Source: Lachnospiraceae bacterium
GTDB taxonomy: Bacteria > Bacillota > Clostridia > Lachnospirales > Lachnospiraceae
NCBI GenBank assembly: GCA_024687125.1
Contig: JAILFA010000124.1
Coordinates: forward strand, 25,950 to 89,949
Length of the DNA stretch: 64,000 bases
Reading direction: 5' to 3'
Within the stretch, counting starts at the first letter, position 1; every line of letters starts with the position of its first letter. Under the pieces are notes generated by a model. The model was not told the DNA's origin. It searched no databases and worked only from the letters and a program-made list of their open reading frames with translations. Below, piece by piece: positions 10,231 through 18,723 of the stretch. Both the position numbers and the translations under genes were made by a program.

Positions 10231-12369
10231 CTACTCATCCTGATTGTTATATTTCTTCAGGATCACCTTGACCTCAGCCAGGGATTCCATGAACACTTCA
10301 ACACATCTGGGATCAAATTGCGTACCCTTGCCCTCCTCTATGATCTCCAGCGCTTTGTCGAGCGGGAAAGCCGGTTTATAGATACGTCTGGAAGTAAGCG
10401 CGTCAAACACGTCAGCAATCGCCATGATCCGGGCGGAAAGCGGTATGACCTCTCCATGCAGTCCCTCAGGATAACCGCTGCCGTCCCACCGCTCATGGTG
10501 ATAAGCGGCCATATTTCTGGCCTCCTTGAGATAGTTTTCTCCTTCCACCGTGCTGATCGCGTTTTCCATGATGATCTTGCCGGCGACAGTGTGCGTCTTC
10601 ATGATCTCGTACTCTTCTTCGGTGAGTTTTCCGGGTTTGTTGAGCACCTCGTCGGGGATGTGGATCTTGCCCACATCATGCAACGGCGCTGACCGCACGA
10701 CATCGGAAATGAACTTGTCGGAGATCTTTCCCGCGTAATATCCCTTTTTCTGGAGCCCCTCCACGATGATCCTGACGTAGGCCGCGGTTTTCTGAATATG
10801 CGCACCGGTATCCGAATCGCGGTTTTCAACCATATTCGCCATCGTGACGATCAGACCGTCCTGCATTTTCGCCGTGGAATCCGACAGCTTTCTGACGTTG
10901 CGCATCTGCTCCGCCTGACTCACGGTCATCCTGCAGAGAGACCGATACAGTTCCTCCAGTTCGTCACCGGTATGGATATCAATGCTTCTGAACCGTTTTA
11001 CCTGCTCGTCGATGGCTTCCTGTGTATTCGCGGCGTCGGACAGGCCGTCCACGAACTGCGTGATGGCGGTCACCGGGAGAATGAGATGATACTGGAGCAT
11101 CCAGAACCCGAACGCACAGAACAGGATCAGGAATCCAAGGAATACGGTGACCATCTCCGCCAGAAAATCGCGTTCCATGGACTCGAGCAGGCTCATATCC
11201 ACATCCGCCACCGCGTAGCATACGCATTTTCCGGAAGGATCATAGACAGGATGATAAGCGGTCAGCAGATGGCCGTATCTGTCGTCGGTGATGAACGGCT
11301 CGATCGGCCTGCTGGCCAGAAGATCGGGAAGATGATCGAAGATGCTCTGCTCAAACGGGATGACGGTTCCCGGTTCTTCTGCTCTCACATCGCCGGCATC
11401 GATGTCAAATACGACATGGCAGCCGTCCTCCCGGATCTGATAGACATACAGATAAGCAATATCCGTCGAACTGTTCAGGATCTCTTTGAGCAGCTTTTCT
11501 GTTTCCGCATACCCCTCTGTATCGCGCCCGTTTTCAAGATATTCCTCGATGCTGCGGCTATCCAGGACATTGGCGGCGATCCTGGCCGTACCCTTTGCGA
11601 GGCGGGAATGCTCGTTCTCGATGGTCTTCTGATAAACCCGCATGCCGATCCCGGCCGCCACAGCAGAAACACTGATCAGAGATACGCCGAGCACCGACAG
11701 GATCTTGGATCGCAGAGACAGGACACGCACATTCATTCCGGACGTCATGAGTTCATCTGCTTCAGAGACAGGCTTTTGCATCCAGTCTGTAAAGCCGAGT
11801 CTTCCGTGCAGTTTCTGCGGGATCAGATGCAGGATGATCAGAGTCAGAAAGACGGCGAGCGTCTTATCCGGCAGATCCATGATCAGTTTGGAGAGAAAAC
11901 ACGAGACCTCGGGGCCAAAAAACCCGGTCCCGGAAATGATCGCATTCAGTGACTCGCTCTCTGCGGAAATACCATCCATGAACAGAGGGATCAAAGCGCC
12001 GAGCCCGCCTCCGATCAGGGTAAACACAGCGATCATGCCGGCGATGCCAAGTGGTTTCTTATGCCAGCCGCGCCTCGAGAATCTTGCGGCAAAGACCGCG
12101 ATCAGAACACTTAAGGATCCGTAGTACAGAGCGGTGGGATTCGAAAAACTCCTGATAATGTTCGTGATAAAGCCGACCAGAACACCCGGAAGATATCCGC
12201 CGATGATAGCGACTGTGATCGTACCGACCGTGTCAAGGTAAAGCGGCAGGCCGGATGATGAAACGAGTGCTCCCAGAAGGATGTTCAGTGCAACACCCGC
12301 AGCGCAGACCAGCAAGGCAGTCACATTTTGTTTTCCCTGTGATATGACCCTGTTCTTATCGCCTTTCAC
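10231..12369 (-). CDS. Membrane sensor HD-GYP phosphodiesterase
   Basis: This protein starts with several membrane segments (about residues 15-180), followed by another helix, an extracytoplasmic sensor region, a second membrane helix, a HAMP-like linker and an HD-GYP domain. The HD-GYP motifs are complete: GAHIQKT, LHDVGKIHIPDE, KTHTVAG and HHERWDGSGYPEGL, so cyclic di-GMP hydrolysis is expected from family knowledge. I chose the GTG at 12369, which has GGAGG six bases upstream; a TTG at 12405 would add 12 residues but lacks a site. It is the first gene of the four-gene signalling operon; the kinase gene starts about 12 bp downstream. No confident promoter was found in the 100 bp before it. 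Confidence 0.9.
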   Translation of the reverse strand: MKGDKNRVISQGKQNVTALLVCAAGVALNILLGALVSSSGLPLYLDTVGTITVAIIGGYLPGVLVGFITNIIRSFSNPTALYYGSLSVLIAVFAARFSRRGWHKKPLGIAGMIAVFTLIGGGLGALIPLFMDGISAESESLNAIISGTGFFGPEVSCFLSKLIMDLPDKTLAVFLTLIILHLIPQKLHGRLGFTDWMQKPVSEADELMTSGMNVRVLSLRSKILSVLGVSLISVSAVAAGIGMRVYQKTIENEHSRLAKGTARIAANVLDSRSIEEYLENGRDTEGYAETEKLLKEILNSSTDIAYLYVYQIREDGCHVVFDIDAGDVRAEEPGTVIPFEQSIFDHLPDLLASRPIEPFITDDRYGHLLTAYHPVYDPSGKCVCYAVADVDMSLLESMERDFLAEMVTVFLGFLILFCAFGFWMLQYHLILPVTAITQFVDGLSDAANTQEAIDEQVKRFRSIDIHTGDELEELYRSLCRMTVSQAEQMRNVRKLSDSTAKMQDGLIVTMANMVENRDSDTGAHIQKTAAYVRIIVEGLQKKGYYAGKISDKFISDVVRSAPLHDVGKIHIPDEVLNKPGKLTEEEYEIMKTHTVAGKIIMENAISTVEGENYLKEARNMAAYHHERWDGSGYPEGLHGEVIPLSARIMAIADVFDALTSRRIYKPAFPLDKALEIIEEGKGTQFDPRCVEVFMESLAEVKVILKKYNNQDE

Positions 12370-12422
12370 CAGGCTCCTCCGTGCGGTGATGCTACATTGT
12401 TTCAAATACTCGGATGATCACA

Positions 12423-12451
12423 GGAACGGAGGCGAAAGACGTCTCCGTTCC
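12423..12451. terminator. Stem-loop between pheT and the signalling operon
   Basis: A perfect 9-bp inverted repeat, GGAACGGAG with CTCCGTTCC and an 11-base loop, sits directly after the pheT stop. No U-tract follows on the minus strand, so it may be a weak terminator or an mRNA-stabilising hairpin. Confidence 0.5.
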
Positions 12452-12469
12452 CGTTTAATGTATGGATCT

Positions 12470-14914
12470 CTACGACCGAAGCTCAATATTCATGCTTCCG
12501 AGTCCGTTCAGGATCTTCTTCATCGTTCCGGCCACTTCATCGTCTGACAGCGTCTTCTCCTTGTTGCGGAACGAAAGCGAATAGGCCATAGACTTGAAGC
12601 CCTCCTTGATCTGCTCGCCCTCATACAGGTCGAAGAGGCTGACACTTTCCAGCGTCTTGCCGCCGCGCTGGCGGATCATCTTTTCGATATCGCCAGCAGG
12701 AATCTCTCTGGGAACGACCATACTGATATCTCTTGTCACCGCCGGGAATTTCGCGATCCCCTGATACCGGTGGTCATAACTGGCCCGTTCCACGATGACC
12801 GGAAGATCCAGGACAGCGACATAAACACGCCCCTTCATACCGTAGTTATGCGCGACCATGGGATGCAGCTCACCAAGATATCCTGCGGCAATCTGCTCTT
12901 TTCCGTCCGCGAGCAGCACCTGCGCCTGACGGCCGGGATGCAGGAAAGGCTTCTTCGCCTCGTCCCCGAAAGGCCGGATCTCCGTCGTTTCAAGAAGAGA
13001 TACACTGTCCAGCAGTTCCTCGACGACGCCCTTCAGCGCGTAAAAATCCCCCTCACCATAGAACCCCAGTGTCAGCTGCATCCGCTCATCGGGAAGCTGG
13101 GTCAGCGGCAGGGATTCCGCGATGTAGATATTGCCAAGTTCAAAGAGCCTGACATCCTTATTCCTTCGGTTGAAATTGGTCGCGAGGCTTGTCAGCATCC
13201 CGTTCAGGGAGATCGTCCGCATGACGGAGAAATCCTCACCGAGCGGATTGGCGATCCGGATCGCCTGACGCTCCGGAGCATCCTCCGCAAGATTCAGCTG
13301 ATCAAACACCTTGGGCGACTCGAACGAATAACAATAGGCCTGTGAAAAGCCGGCGTATCTGGCCGTTTCCCGCAGTGTCTCCTCCACGCGCAGCTTCCAG
13401 GAGAGGCCGCCGGCCGTAGCGCTGTTCTTCGGAAGGGTCACCGGGATCCTGTCGTATCCGTAAAAACGTGCAATTTCTTCCGCAATATCGCACATTTCGT
13501 TCAGATCCTGGCGGAAGCTCGGCACGATGATCGTGTCGCCTTCGACCTTCACTTCTTCTCTGTTCAAAATTTCGATCATGTCATCACGGGATATCGATGA
13601 TCCGATCAGAGCGTTGATGCGATCGACTTCCAGCGGGATCCGTTTTTCCGGCTTGATCGGCAGTCCGGCTTCCACGATCCCCTGCGTGACCTTGCCGCAG
13701 CCCAGCTCCTCAACAAGCGCACAGGCGCGGTTGATCGCCGCTTCGGCATTGGCGGGATCAAGGCCCTTTTCGAAGAAACCGGAGGCGTCGGTTCTGAGGC
13801 CGATCCTCTTGGCGGATTTGCGGATATTGGGTCCGTTAAAAGTCGCCGCCTCAAAGAGCACCGTCTTTACGTTTTCCGTGATCATGGAATTCTCACCGCC
13901 CATGATACCGGCAATGCCGATCTCCTTTTCGGCATCGCAGATCATCAGGACATCCTTGTCCATTGTCCGCTCTTCTCCGTCAAGCGTTACGAACTTGTCG
14001 CCGTCCGCGGCGCGGCGCACGATGATCTTGTGTCCCGCAACGGTATCGAGGTCAAAGGCGTGCATCGGCTGGCCGTACTCGAGCATCACATAGTTGGTGA
14101 TATCTACAAGATTATTGATCGGCCGGATGCCGCAGGAACGCAGGCGATCACGCAGCCATTTCGGGCTCTGCTCGATCCTGATATCCGTGCAGACTCTCGC
14201 GCAGTAGCGTGAACAGAGGTCGGTATCCTGCACCTCGACACTGATGTAGTCCGAGGCCTTTTCAGCCGTCTCATGGATCTCCACGACCGGCTTTTTGAAA
14301 GGCAGTTTAAAAGTGGCCGCCGCCTCTCTCGCGATCCCGAGGATGCTGTAGCAGTCCACACGGTTCGAGGTGATCTCGAATTCAAAGAGCGCGTCCCTGA
14401 GTCCGAGTGCTTCCACACCGTCCGTTCCAAGAGCAGGAAGACCGTCCTTTTCACTGAAGATATGGATTCCCTCCGGATTGGATTCGGGGAACAGATTCTT
14501 GTCACAGCCGAGCTCCTCGATAGAGCACATCATGCCGTTGGATTCGATCCCGCGGAGCTTACCCGCCTTGATCGGGATGCCGTTCTCCGGAAGCGGGCCG
14601 CCGTCATGGCCGCCTGCAACCTTGCCGCCGGAGAGAACGACCGGAACGACCGCACCCTCGAACAGATTCTGCGCGCCGGTCACGATTTGGATCGTTTCCG
14701 TCCCGATATCGACCTGACAGATAACGAGCTTGTCCGCGTCTGGATGCTGTTTGATCTCTTTCACCTGACCGACGACGATCTTTTCCAGATTCTTATCAAG
14801 GCGTCTCCAGGTCTCACCCTTGGTCCCCGACAGCGTGAGTGCGTCGAAGAGCTCCTGATCGGAGCAGGAAAGATCCGGAACATATACTTTTAACCACGAA
14901 TAGCTTGCGTCCAT
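12470..14914 (-). CDS. pheT: Phenylalanine--tRNA ligase beta subunit
   Basis: PheT is the large subunit of the heterotetrameric enzyme that charges tRNA-Phe. At 814 residues it has the expected length. Visible parts are the N-terminal EMAP-II/OB-fold tRNA-binding region (KIVVGQVKEIKQHPDADKL at about 45-65), the B3/B4 editing region around 210-400, the B5 domain (VDRINALIGSSISRDDM), the catalytic-like core (RIANPLGEDFSVMR) and the C-terminal ferredoxin-fold anticodon-binding domain (FPAVTRDISMVVP). AAGGGGG precedes the ATG by seven bases. It is 12 bp downstream of pheS. No leader space exists for a T-box or attenuator directly before pheS. Confidence 0.98.
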   Translation of the reverse strand: MDASYSWLKVYVPDLSCSDQELFDALTLSGTKGETWRRLDKNLEKIVVGQVKEIKQHPDADKLVICQVDIGTETIQIVTGAQNLFEGAVVPVVLSGGKVAGGHDGGPLPENGIPIKAGKLRGIESNGMMCSIEELGCDKNLFPESNPEGIHIFSEKDGLPALGTDGVEALGLRDALFEFEITSNRVDCYSILGIAREAAATFKLPFKKPVVEIHETAEKASDYISVEVQDTDLCSRYCARVCTDIRIEQSPKWLRDRLRSCGIRPINNLVDITNYVMLEYGQPMHAFDLDTVAGHKIIVRRAADGDKFVTLDGEERTMDKDVLMICDAEKEIGIAGIMGGENSMITENVKTVLFEAATFNGPNIRKSAKRIGLRTDASGFFEKGLDPANAEAAINRACALVEELGCGKVTQGIVEAGLPIKPEKRIPLEVDRINALIGSSISRDDMIEILNREEVKVEGDTIIVPSFRQDLNEMCDIAEEIARFYGYDRIPVTLPKNSATAGGLSWKLRVEETLRETARYAGFSQAYCYSFESPKVFDQLNLAEDAPERQAIRIANPLGEDFSVMRTISLNGMLTSLATNFNRRNKDVRLFELGNIYIAESLPLTQLPDERMQLTLGFYGEGDFYALKGVVEELLDSVSLLETTEIRPFGDEAKKPFLHPGRQAQVLLADGKEQIAAGYLGELHPMVAHNYGMKGRVYVAVLDLPVIVERASYDHRYQGIAKFPAVTRDISMVVPREIPAGDIEKMIRQRGGKTLESVSLFDLYEGEQIKEGFKSMAYSLSFRNKEKTLSDDEVAGTMKKILNGLGSMNIELRS

Positions 14915-14926
14915 TGATTAACCCCC

Positions 14927-15949
14927 TTAGAACTGTTCCAGGAAACGGCTGTCGTTCTCATACAGAAGCCGCATATCATCGATTTCATACTTCAGCAGTG
15001 CGATGCGTTCCAATCCGACGCCAAACGCAAAGCCTGTATACTCGCGGTTGTCGATGCCGCTCATCTCGAGCACATGAGGATGAACCATGCCGCAGCCCAG
15101 GATCTCGATCCAGCCGGAGCCCTTGCAGAACCGGCAGCCCTTGCCGCCGCATTTAAAGCAGGAAACATCCATCTCGGCGGAAGGCTCGGTGAACGGGAAG
15201 TGGTGCGGCCGGAATTTGGTCTTTGTCTCCTCGCCGAACAGTTTTTTGGAGAATTCATCCAGCGTTCCTTTGAGATCCGCAAAAGTAATGTTCTTATCAA
15301 TGACCAGTCCCTCGACCTGATGGAAGGACGGTGAATGGGTGGCATCCACCTCGTCCGCGCGGAACACTCTGCCGGGCGAGATCATCTTGATCGGGAGCCT
15401 GCCCTTTTCCATCTCGTGTACCTGGGCGGAAGAAGTCTGCGTGCGCAGGAGCAGATCGCCATGAATGTAGAAAGTATCCTGCTCATCCTTGGCCGGATGA
15501 TCCGCCGGGATATTGAGCGCCTCAAAATTGTAGTAATCCTTTTCGATCTCCGGGCCTTCCACGACTTCGTAACCCATACCGACAAAGATCCGCTCGACCT
15601 CCTCAAGCGCCACGGTATTGGGGTGCTTATGTCCGACACGCATCTTTTTCGACGGCAGCGTCACATCGATGACCTCCGAACGGAGCCGGGCGTCCATGAC
15701 CGCCGCGTCAAATTTCTTTTTCTGCGCATCCAGTACGCGCTCGATCTCCTCACGCGTATCGTTGACAAGCTGGCCGACCTTGGGCCTGTCCTCGGGAGCC
15801 ACATCCTTCATGCTCTTTAAGATGCCTGTCAGTTCTCCCTTTTTCCCGAGTACAGCCACGCGGATATCATTGAGTTTTTCCGCATCCGCTGCCTGCGAGA
15901 TGGCTTCCAGTGCCTTAGCCCGGATCTCATCGAGTGTTTCTTTGATCAT
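14927..15949 (-). CDS. pheS: Phenylalanine--tRNA ligase alpha subunit
   Basis: PheS carries the aminoacylation active site of phenylalanyl-tRNA synthetase. The 340-residue protein shows an N-terminal coiled coil (about 1-85), class II motif 2 (SPGRVFRADEVDATHSPSFHQ), a Cys cluster in CFKCGGKGCRFCKGSGW typical of many bacterial PheS proteins, and motif 3 (GFAFGVGLERIALLKY) near the end. It lies 13 bp after the ZorB-like gene and 12 bp before pheT, so all four genes are probably on one transcript. Confidence 0.98.
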   Translation of the reverse strand: MIKETLDEIRAKALEAISQAADAEKLNDIRVAVLGKKGELTGILKSMKDVAPEDRPKVGQLVNDTREEIERVLDAQKKKFDAAVMDARLRSEVIDVTLPSKKMRVGHKHPNTVALEEVERIFVGMGYEVVEGPEIEKDYYNFEALNIPADHPAKDEQDTFYIHGDLLLRTQTSSAQVHEMEKGRLPIKMISPGRVFRADEVDATHSPSFHQVEGLVIDKNITFADLKGTLDEFSKKLFGEETKTKFRPHHFPFTEPSAEMDVSCFKCGGKGCRFCKGSGWIEILGCGMVHPHVLEMSGIDNREYTGFAFGVGLERIALLKYEIDDMRLLYENDSRFLEQF

Positions 15950-15962
15950 TTTCCTTCTCCCT

Positions 15963-16973
15963 CTATCTTTCTACCTGTTTGAGTTTGCTGGTATCATTAT
16001 CATTTTCCTGTGTCTGTTCGTCGGATGTTCCGTTCAGGATCTCGATCATCTCGCGGATCATCTCCTCATCCTTTAAGCGGAACAGGATCTCGACTCGGCG
16101 TGAGGCCTCGGAATCGATCTCTCCGTTTTCCTTGATGACAGGATTGCTGTAGGATCGTCCGCTGCTCGTTGTGACCGCCCGAAGCGCCTCCAGTTCATCC
16201 TTGGACAGGATCCTGCTGTTATCGGCCAGACAGTAGGCCGCAACGGAATAGGCGCGCTTCTGTGAGAGCTCCAGGTTATACAGATAGCCGCCGCTCGTAT
16301 CCGTATGCCCCTCGATGATGATCTCGGAGACATACTCCCTGTACTCCGGCCCCATCAGGATCTTGACATAACGCGGCAGGAACTTGTCCAGGAACTCCTT
16401 GCCGGTCGCCTTGAGTTCCGACTGTCCGTAAGAGAACAGGATGCTGGACTGAAAGGTGATCGCACCGGTCTGCTCATCCACCGCAAGCTCCAGTCCGGAA
16501 TCATCAAACTCCTTTTTCAGTGCCTCGATCAGTTCGCTCCGCACGCCGATGATCCGGTCGAGCTTTGCCTGCTGGGATGCCATCAGACTTTCCAGCTCCG
16601 AGAGCAGTACATGCTGTGCCTTTAATTCCTCTTCCTGCGTCGCCAGCTGATCCTGCTGAGCGATCAGTTTTTCAGCCTGTGCGAGCAGCTGCGTCTCCTG
16701 CAGCGCGATGGCTTCCTTCTGCTGATCGAGGAGAAGCGACTGGGTAGCCACAGTCTCGCGCTCCATCTCCAGTGCATCCGTCTGGACCATCAGTTCCTCT
16801 TCTTTTCCGAGGAGCTGGCGTTCCTTTTCGTCATACTGGATCTGGGCACGCAGCATCGTAAAGGCGATGATCACCACAAAGGTGAGCAGCAGCCCTGCCA
16901 TCATATCGGAATACGAGAGCCAGTAGGTGGTCTCTTCGTCCAGTCTCCGTTTTCTACGCCGTTTTCCGGTCAT
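15963..16973 (-). CDS. ZorB/MotB-like OmpA-family stator protein
   Basis: This 336-residue protein has a basic N-terminus, one membrane helix at about 22-41 with the MotB-type proton-pathway aspartate Asp23 in WLSYSDMMAGLLLTF, a Gln/Glu-rich coiled coil (about 45-160), and a C-terminal OmpA-like peptidoglycan-binding domain (IIIEGHTDTSGG...LSQKRA). The layout matches ZorB of the Zorya anti-phage systems more than flagellar MotB. It starts at the last base of the ZorA-like gene (ATGA overlap), as expected for a channel pair. No ZorC, ZorD, ZorE, ZorF or ZorG gene is adjacent; pheS follows instead. I infer an ion-driven membrane motor of unknown output. Confidence 0.85.
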   Translation of the reverse strand: MTGKRRRKRRLDEETTYWLSYSDMMAGLLLTFVVIIAFTMLRAQIQYDEKERQLLGKEEELMVQTDALEMERETVATQSLLLDQQKEAIALQETQLLAQAEKLIAQQDQLATQEEELKAQHVLLSELESLMASQQAKLDRIIGVRSELIEALKKEFDDSGLELAVDEQTGAITFQSSILFSYGQSELKATGKEFLDKFLPRYVKILMGPEYREYVSEIIIEGHTDTSGGYLYNLELSQKRAYSVAAYCLADNSRILSKDELEALRAVTTSSGRSYSNPVIKENGEIDSEASRRVEILFRLKDEEMIREMIEILNGTSDEQTQENDNDTSKLKQVER

Positions 16974-18397
16974 CAGGAACCACGCTTCCCAAAGATCGAC
17001 ACCTTTTCTTTCCCTTCCTTGCCGGATGTTTCAAAGTGGCGGATCGTCTCCACCAGAGAGTCGTTGAGCCGTTCAATGTTCTTCTCCAGTTTGCCGAGAG
17101 CGTCCTGAACGTCGACATACGCCTCACTGTAGCTGTCCGGGATCTTCTCCGCCATTTTTTCCAGACGTACGACCATCTCCCTGAACTCGATATTGGCCTG
17201 ATGAACGGACTCGGAGAGCTTGGCCGCCGTCTGGTCCGTGATCTGCGGCATCCGGTCGATATCATCGTGCATGGTGCTGATCAGACGCTCCTGATCACCC
17301 AGCCAGGTCGTATAGCGGGCAGCCTGTTCCGCAGTGCCGGAGAGCACGACCCTGAGCTGCGCGGCGTTCTCTTTCTGCAGCTTGTAGGTCTGATCGATCG
17401 TATAGGACAGCTGTGAGAACGAATTGTTCAGCGACTTGTTCATCTCCGCGATAAAAGCATTGGTGATCACACCGAGCGCGTCCAGCTGGTTCTTTTCCGC
17501 CCCTTCCGCGAACCGGGCGATCGTGTCGTCAAACCGGTCAAACTGCGGTGTGAGCAGATCCTCCAGTCCCTCGGCAAGGGAATCCGCGATGTTGTGGGTA
17601 AGGAGTCTGAGCTGCTCTGTCTGTGTCTTCATCATATCCATCATGCGGTTGCGCGTATCGGTCTCCGCATCCGGCAGCACATAGCGGTGATAGACTTCGG
17701 CAAACTCGTGGAGGGCCTCCTCGGTCTCCTCGATCTTGCGCTTGTAGACATAATTGAAGATCAGGGAAAAGACCATGCCGTAGATGGAAGTATGGAAGGC
17801 AACCTTGATACCGCTCATCAGCGGTGCGATGCTGTTTGTGATCTCCGCGGTGGATCCTGTCGCAAAGCCCTGCAGACCAAAGGACAGACCGATGAACGTG
17901 CCCAGGATTCCCAGACCGGTCAGGGCGCCGGGAACCTGATTGATCACGTTGCGGTGCAGCAGTTCATCCGCCAGATCGTCGCCGATATAATCCTCGATCT
18001 CACAGACAGCCGCGCCGCTCAGGTTCTTTTCCGCTCTCGCGGCATCTGTCAGGAAGTCGCGGTAGGCGTCCGCCAGGATCCCGTCGTCAAACAGTCTCCC
18101 GTAGGCATTGCGATAGGTCTCCCAGAGATATCTTCCGGCATTTCCCGCGTTCTCCGCGTCTTCTTTGATCCTGGTCATGGCGACCCGCAGATACAGGATG
18201 ACCCGATTGGCCGGGATCAGCGCCGAAGATTCACATTTCAGGAAGATCAGCCCGACGATCACGAACATGGTGCCGTTGACGATGAGATTCACCAGCTCCG
18301 GCTGCTCCCCCATGAAGAAATTCAGATAGATGCACACCAGTGCCATCAGTACATAGACGATCGTCAAAAGCCATTCATACCATTTCCGTCCGGGCAT
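16973..18397 (-). CDS. ZorA/MotA-TolQ-like proton-channel protein with long cytoplasmic tail
   Basis: This 474-residue protein has membrane segments at about 9-28, 35-53, 155-180 and 198-218. The segment PGALTGLGILGTFIGLSFG (156-174) is the signature of the MotA/TolQ/ExbB and ZorA group. A helical region of about 250 residues follows, comparable to the tail that in ZorA projects into the cytoplasm. Its gene overlaps the ZorB-like gene by one base. Upstream is the 6S RNA gene, whose promoter is the nearest good promoter I find. Family knowledge says such pairs form proton-driven rotary complexes; without Zorya effector genes, a defence role cannot be assumed. Confidence 0.85.
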   Translation of the reverse strand: MPGRKWYEWLLTIVYVLMALVCIYLNFFMGEQPELVNLIVNGTMFVIVGLIFLKCESSALIPANRVILYLRVAMTRIKEDAENAGNAGRYLWETYRNAYGRLFDDGILADAYRDFLTDAARAEKNLSGAAVCEIEDYIGDDLADELLHRNVINQVPGALTGLGILGTFIGLSFGLQGFATGSTAEITNSIAPLMSGIKVAFHTSIYGMVFSLIFNYVYKRKIEETEEALHEFAEVYHRYVLPDAETDTRNRMMDMMKTQTEQLRLLTHNIADSLAEGLEDLLTPQFDRFDDTIARFAEGAEKNQLDALGVITNAFIAEMNKSLNNSFSQLSYTIDQTYKLQKENAAQLRVVLSGTAEQAARYTTWLGDQERLISTMHDDIDRMPQITDQTAAKLSESVHQANIEFREMVVRLEKMAEKIPDSYSEAYVDVQDALGKLEKNIERLNDSLVETIRHFETSGKEGKEKVSIFGKRGS

Positions 18398-18457
18398 TTC
18401 TTCTTCCTCTCATAAGCACAACAGTTCATGTGACGGCTGAAGTTCATTTCAATAGTT

Positions 18458-18650
18458 GAACCCGCGATGCCGTTTCCTGCTTTTTGACTCCTAGCCAAAG
18501 CCAGGTGGGTAACCGCAGTCCTGTTTCTGCCTTCCTCTGCCATAACCGCTTAAGCGGCCGAAGGCGTGACATCGACGAGGAGCATATAGGAATCCCGTTT
18601 AAAGTAATTGTAGGTTCAAAAACGCAGGAGGTGTCGAACATCTCAGGCTC
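18458..18650 (-). ncRNA. ssrS: 6S RNA
   Basis: This 193-nt RNA sits in the only long gene-free stretch (18398-18723). It starts about eight bases after a near-perfect promoter. The 5' end carries CCTGAGATGTTCGACACC, closely matching the 6S 5' arm of E. coli (CUGAGAUGUUCG) and Bacillus. The ends pair: GAGCCTGAGATG at the 5' end with CATCGCGGGTTC at the 3' end (mostly Watson-Crick and G-U), and TCCTGCGTTTTTG with CAAAAAGCAGGA. The middle contains AAACGGGATTCC, resembling the central bubble region of Bacillus 6S. 6S RNA mimics an open promoter and sequesters RNA polymerase holoenzyme. The exact 3' end is estimated from the pairing. An ORF overlapping it is spurious. Confidence 0.82.
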
Positions 18651-18657
18651 GCCGAAG

Positions 18658-18686
18658 ATTATACCACATTGCGGTACCCTCTGCAA
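18658..18686 (-). promoter_or_regulatory. Promoter of the 6S RNA gene
   Basis: On the minus strand TTGCAG, 17 bp, TATAAT, located 38 bp after the stop codon of the upstream methyltransferase gene. It may also drive zorA-zorB-pheS-pheT by read-through, because I find no convincing promoter in 18398-18457. Confidence 0.8.
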
Positions 18687-18723
18687 ATGGCATTCTATGC
18701 TTTCTCCGAAGTATTCACAGGGA

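Noticed and set aside
15949..15963. T-box or leader-peptide attenuator for pheST
   Set aside because: The gap between the ZorB-like gene and pheS is only 13 bp, and no T-box motif is seen there.
15963..18397. A complete Zorya defence system
   Set aside because: Only the membrane pair is present; both flanks carry housekeeping genes and no nuclease, helicase or other Zorya effector gene is in the window.
18444..18686. Small 80-codon minus-strand frame in the 6S RNA region
   Set aside because: It overlaps the 6S promoter and RNA almost completely and lacks a ribosome-binding site.
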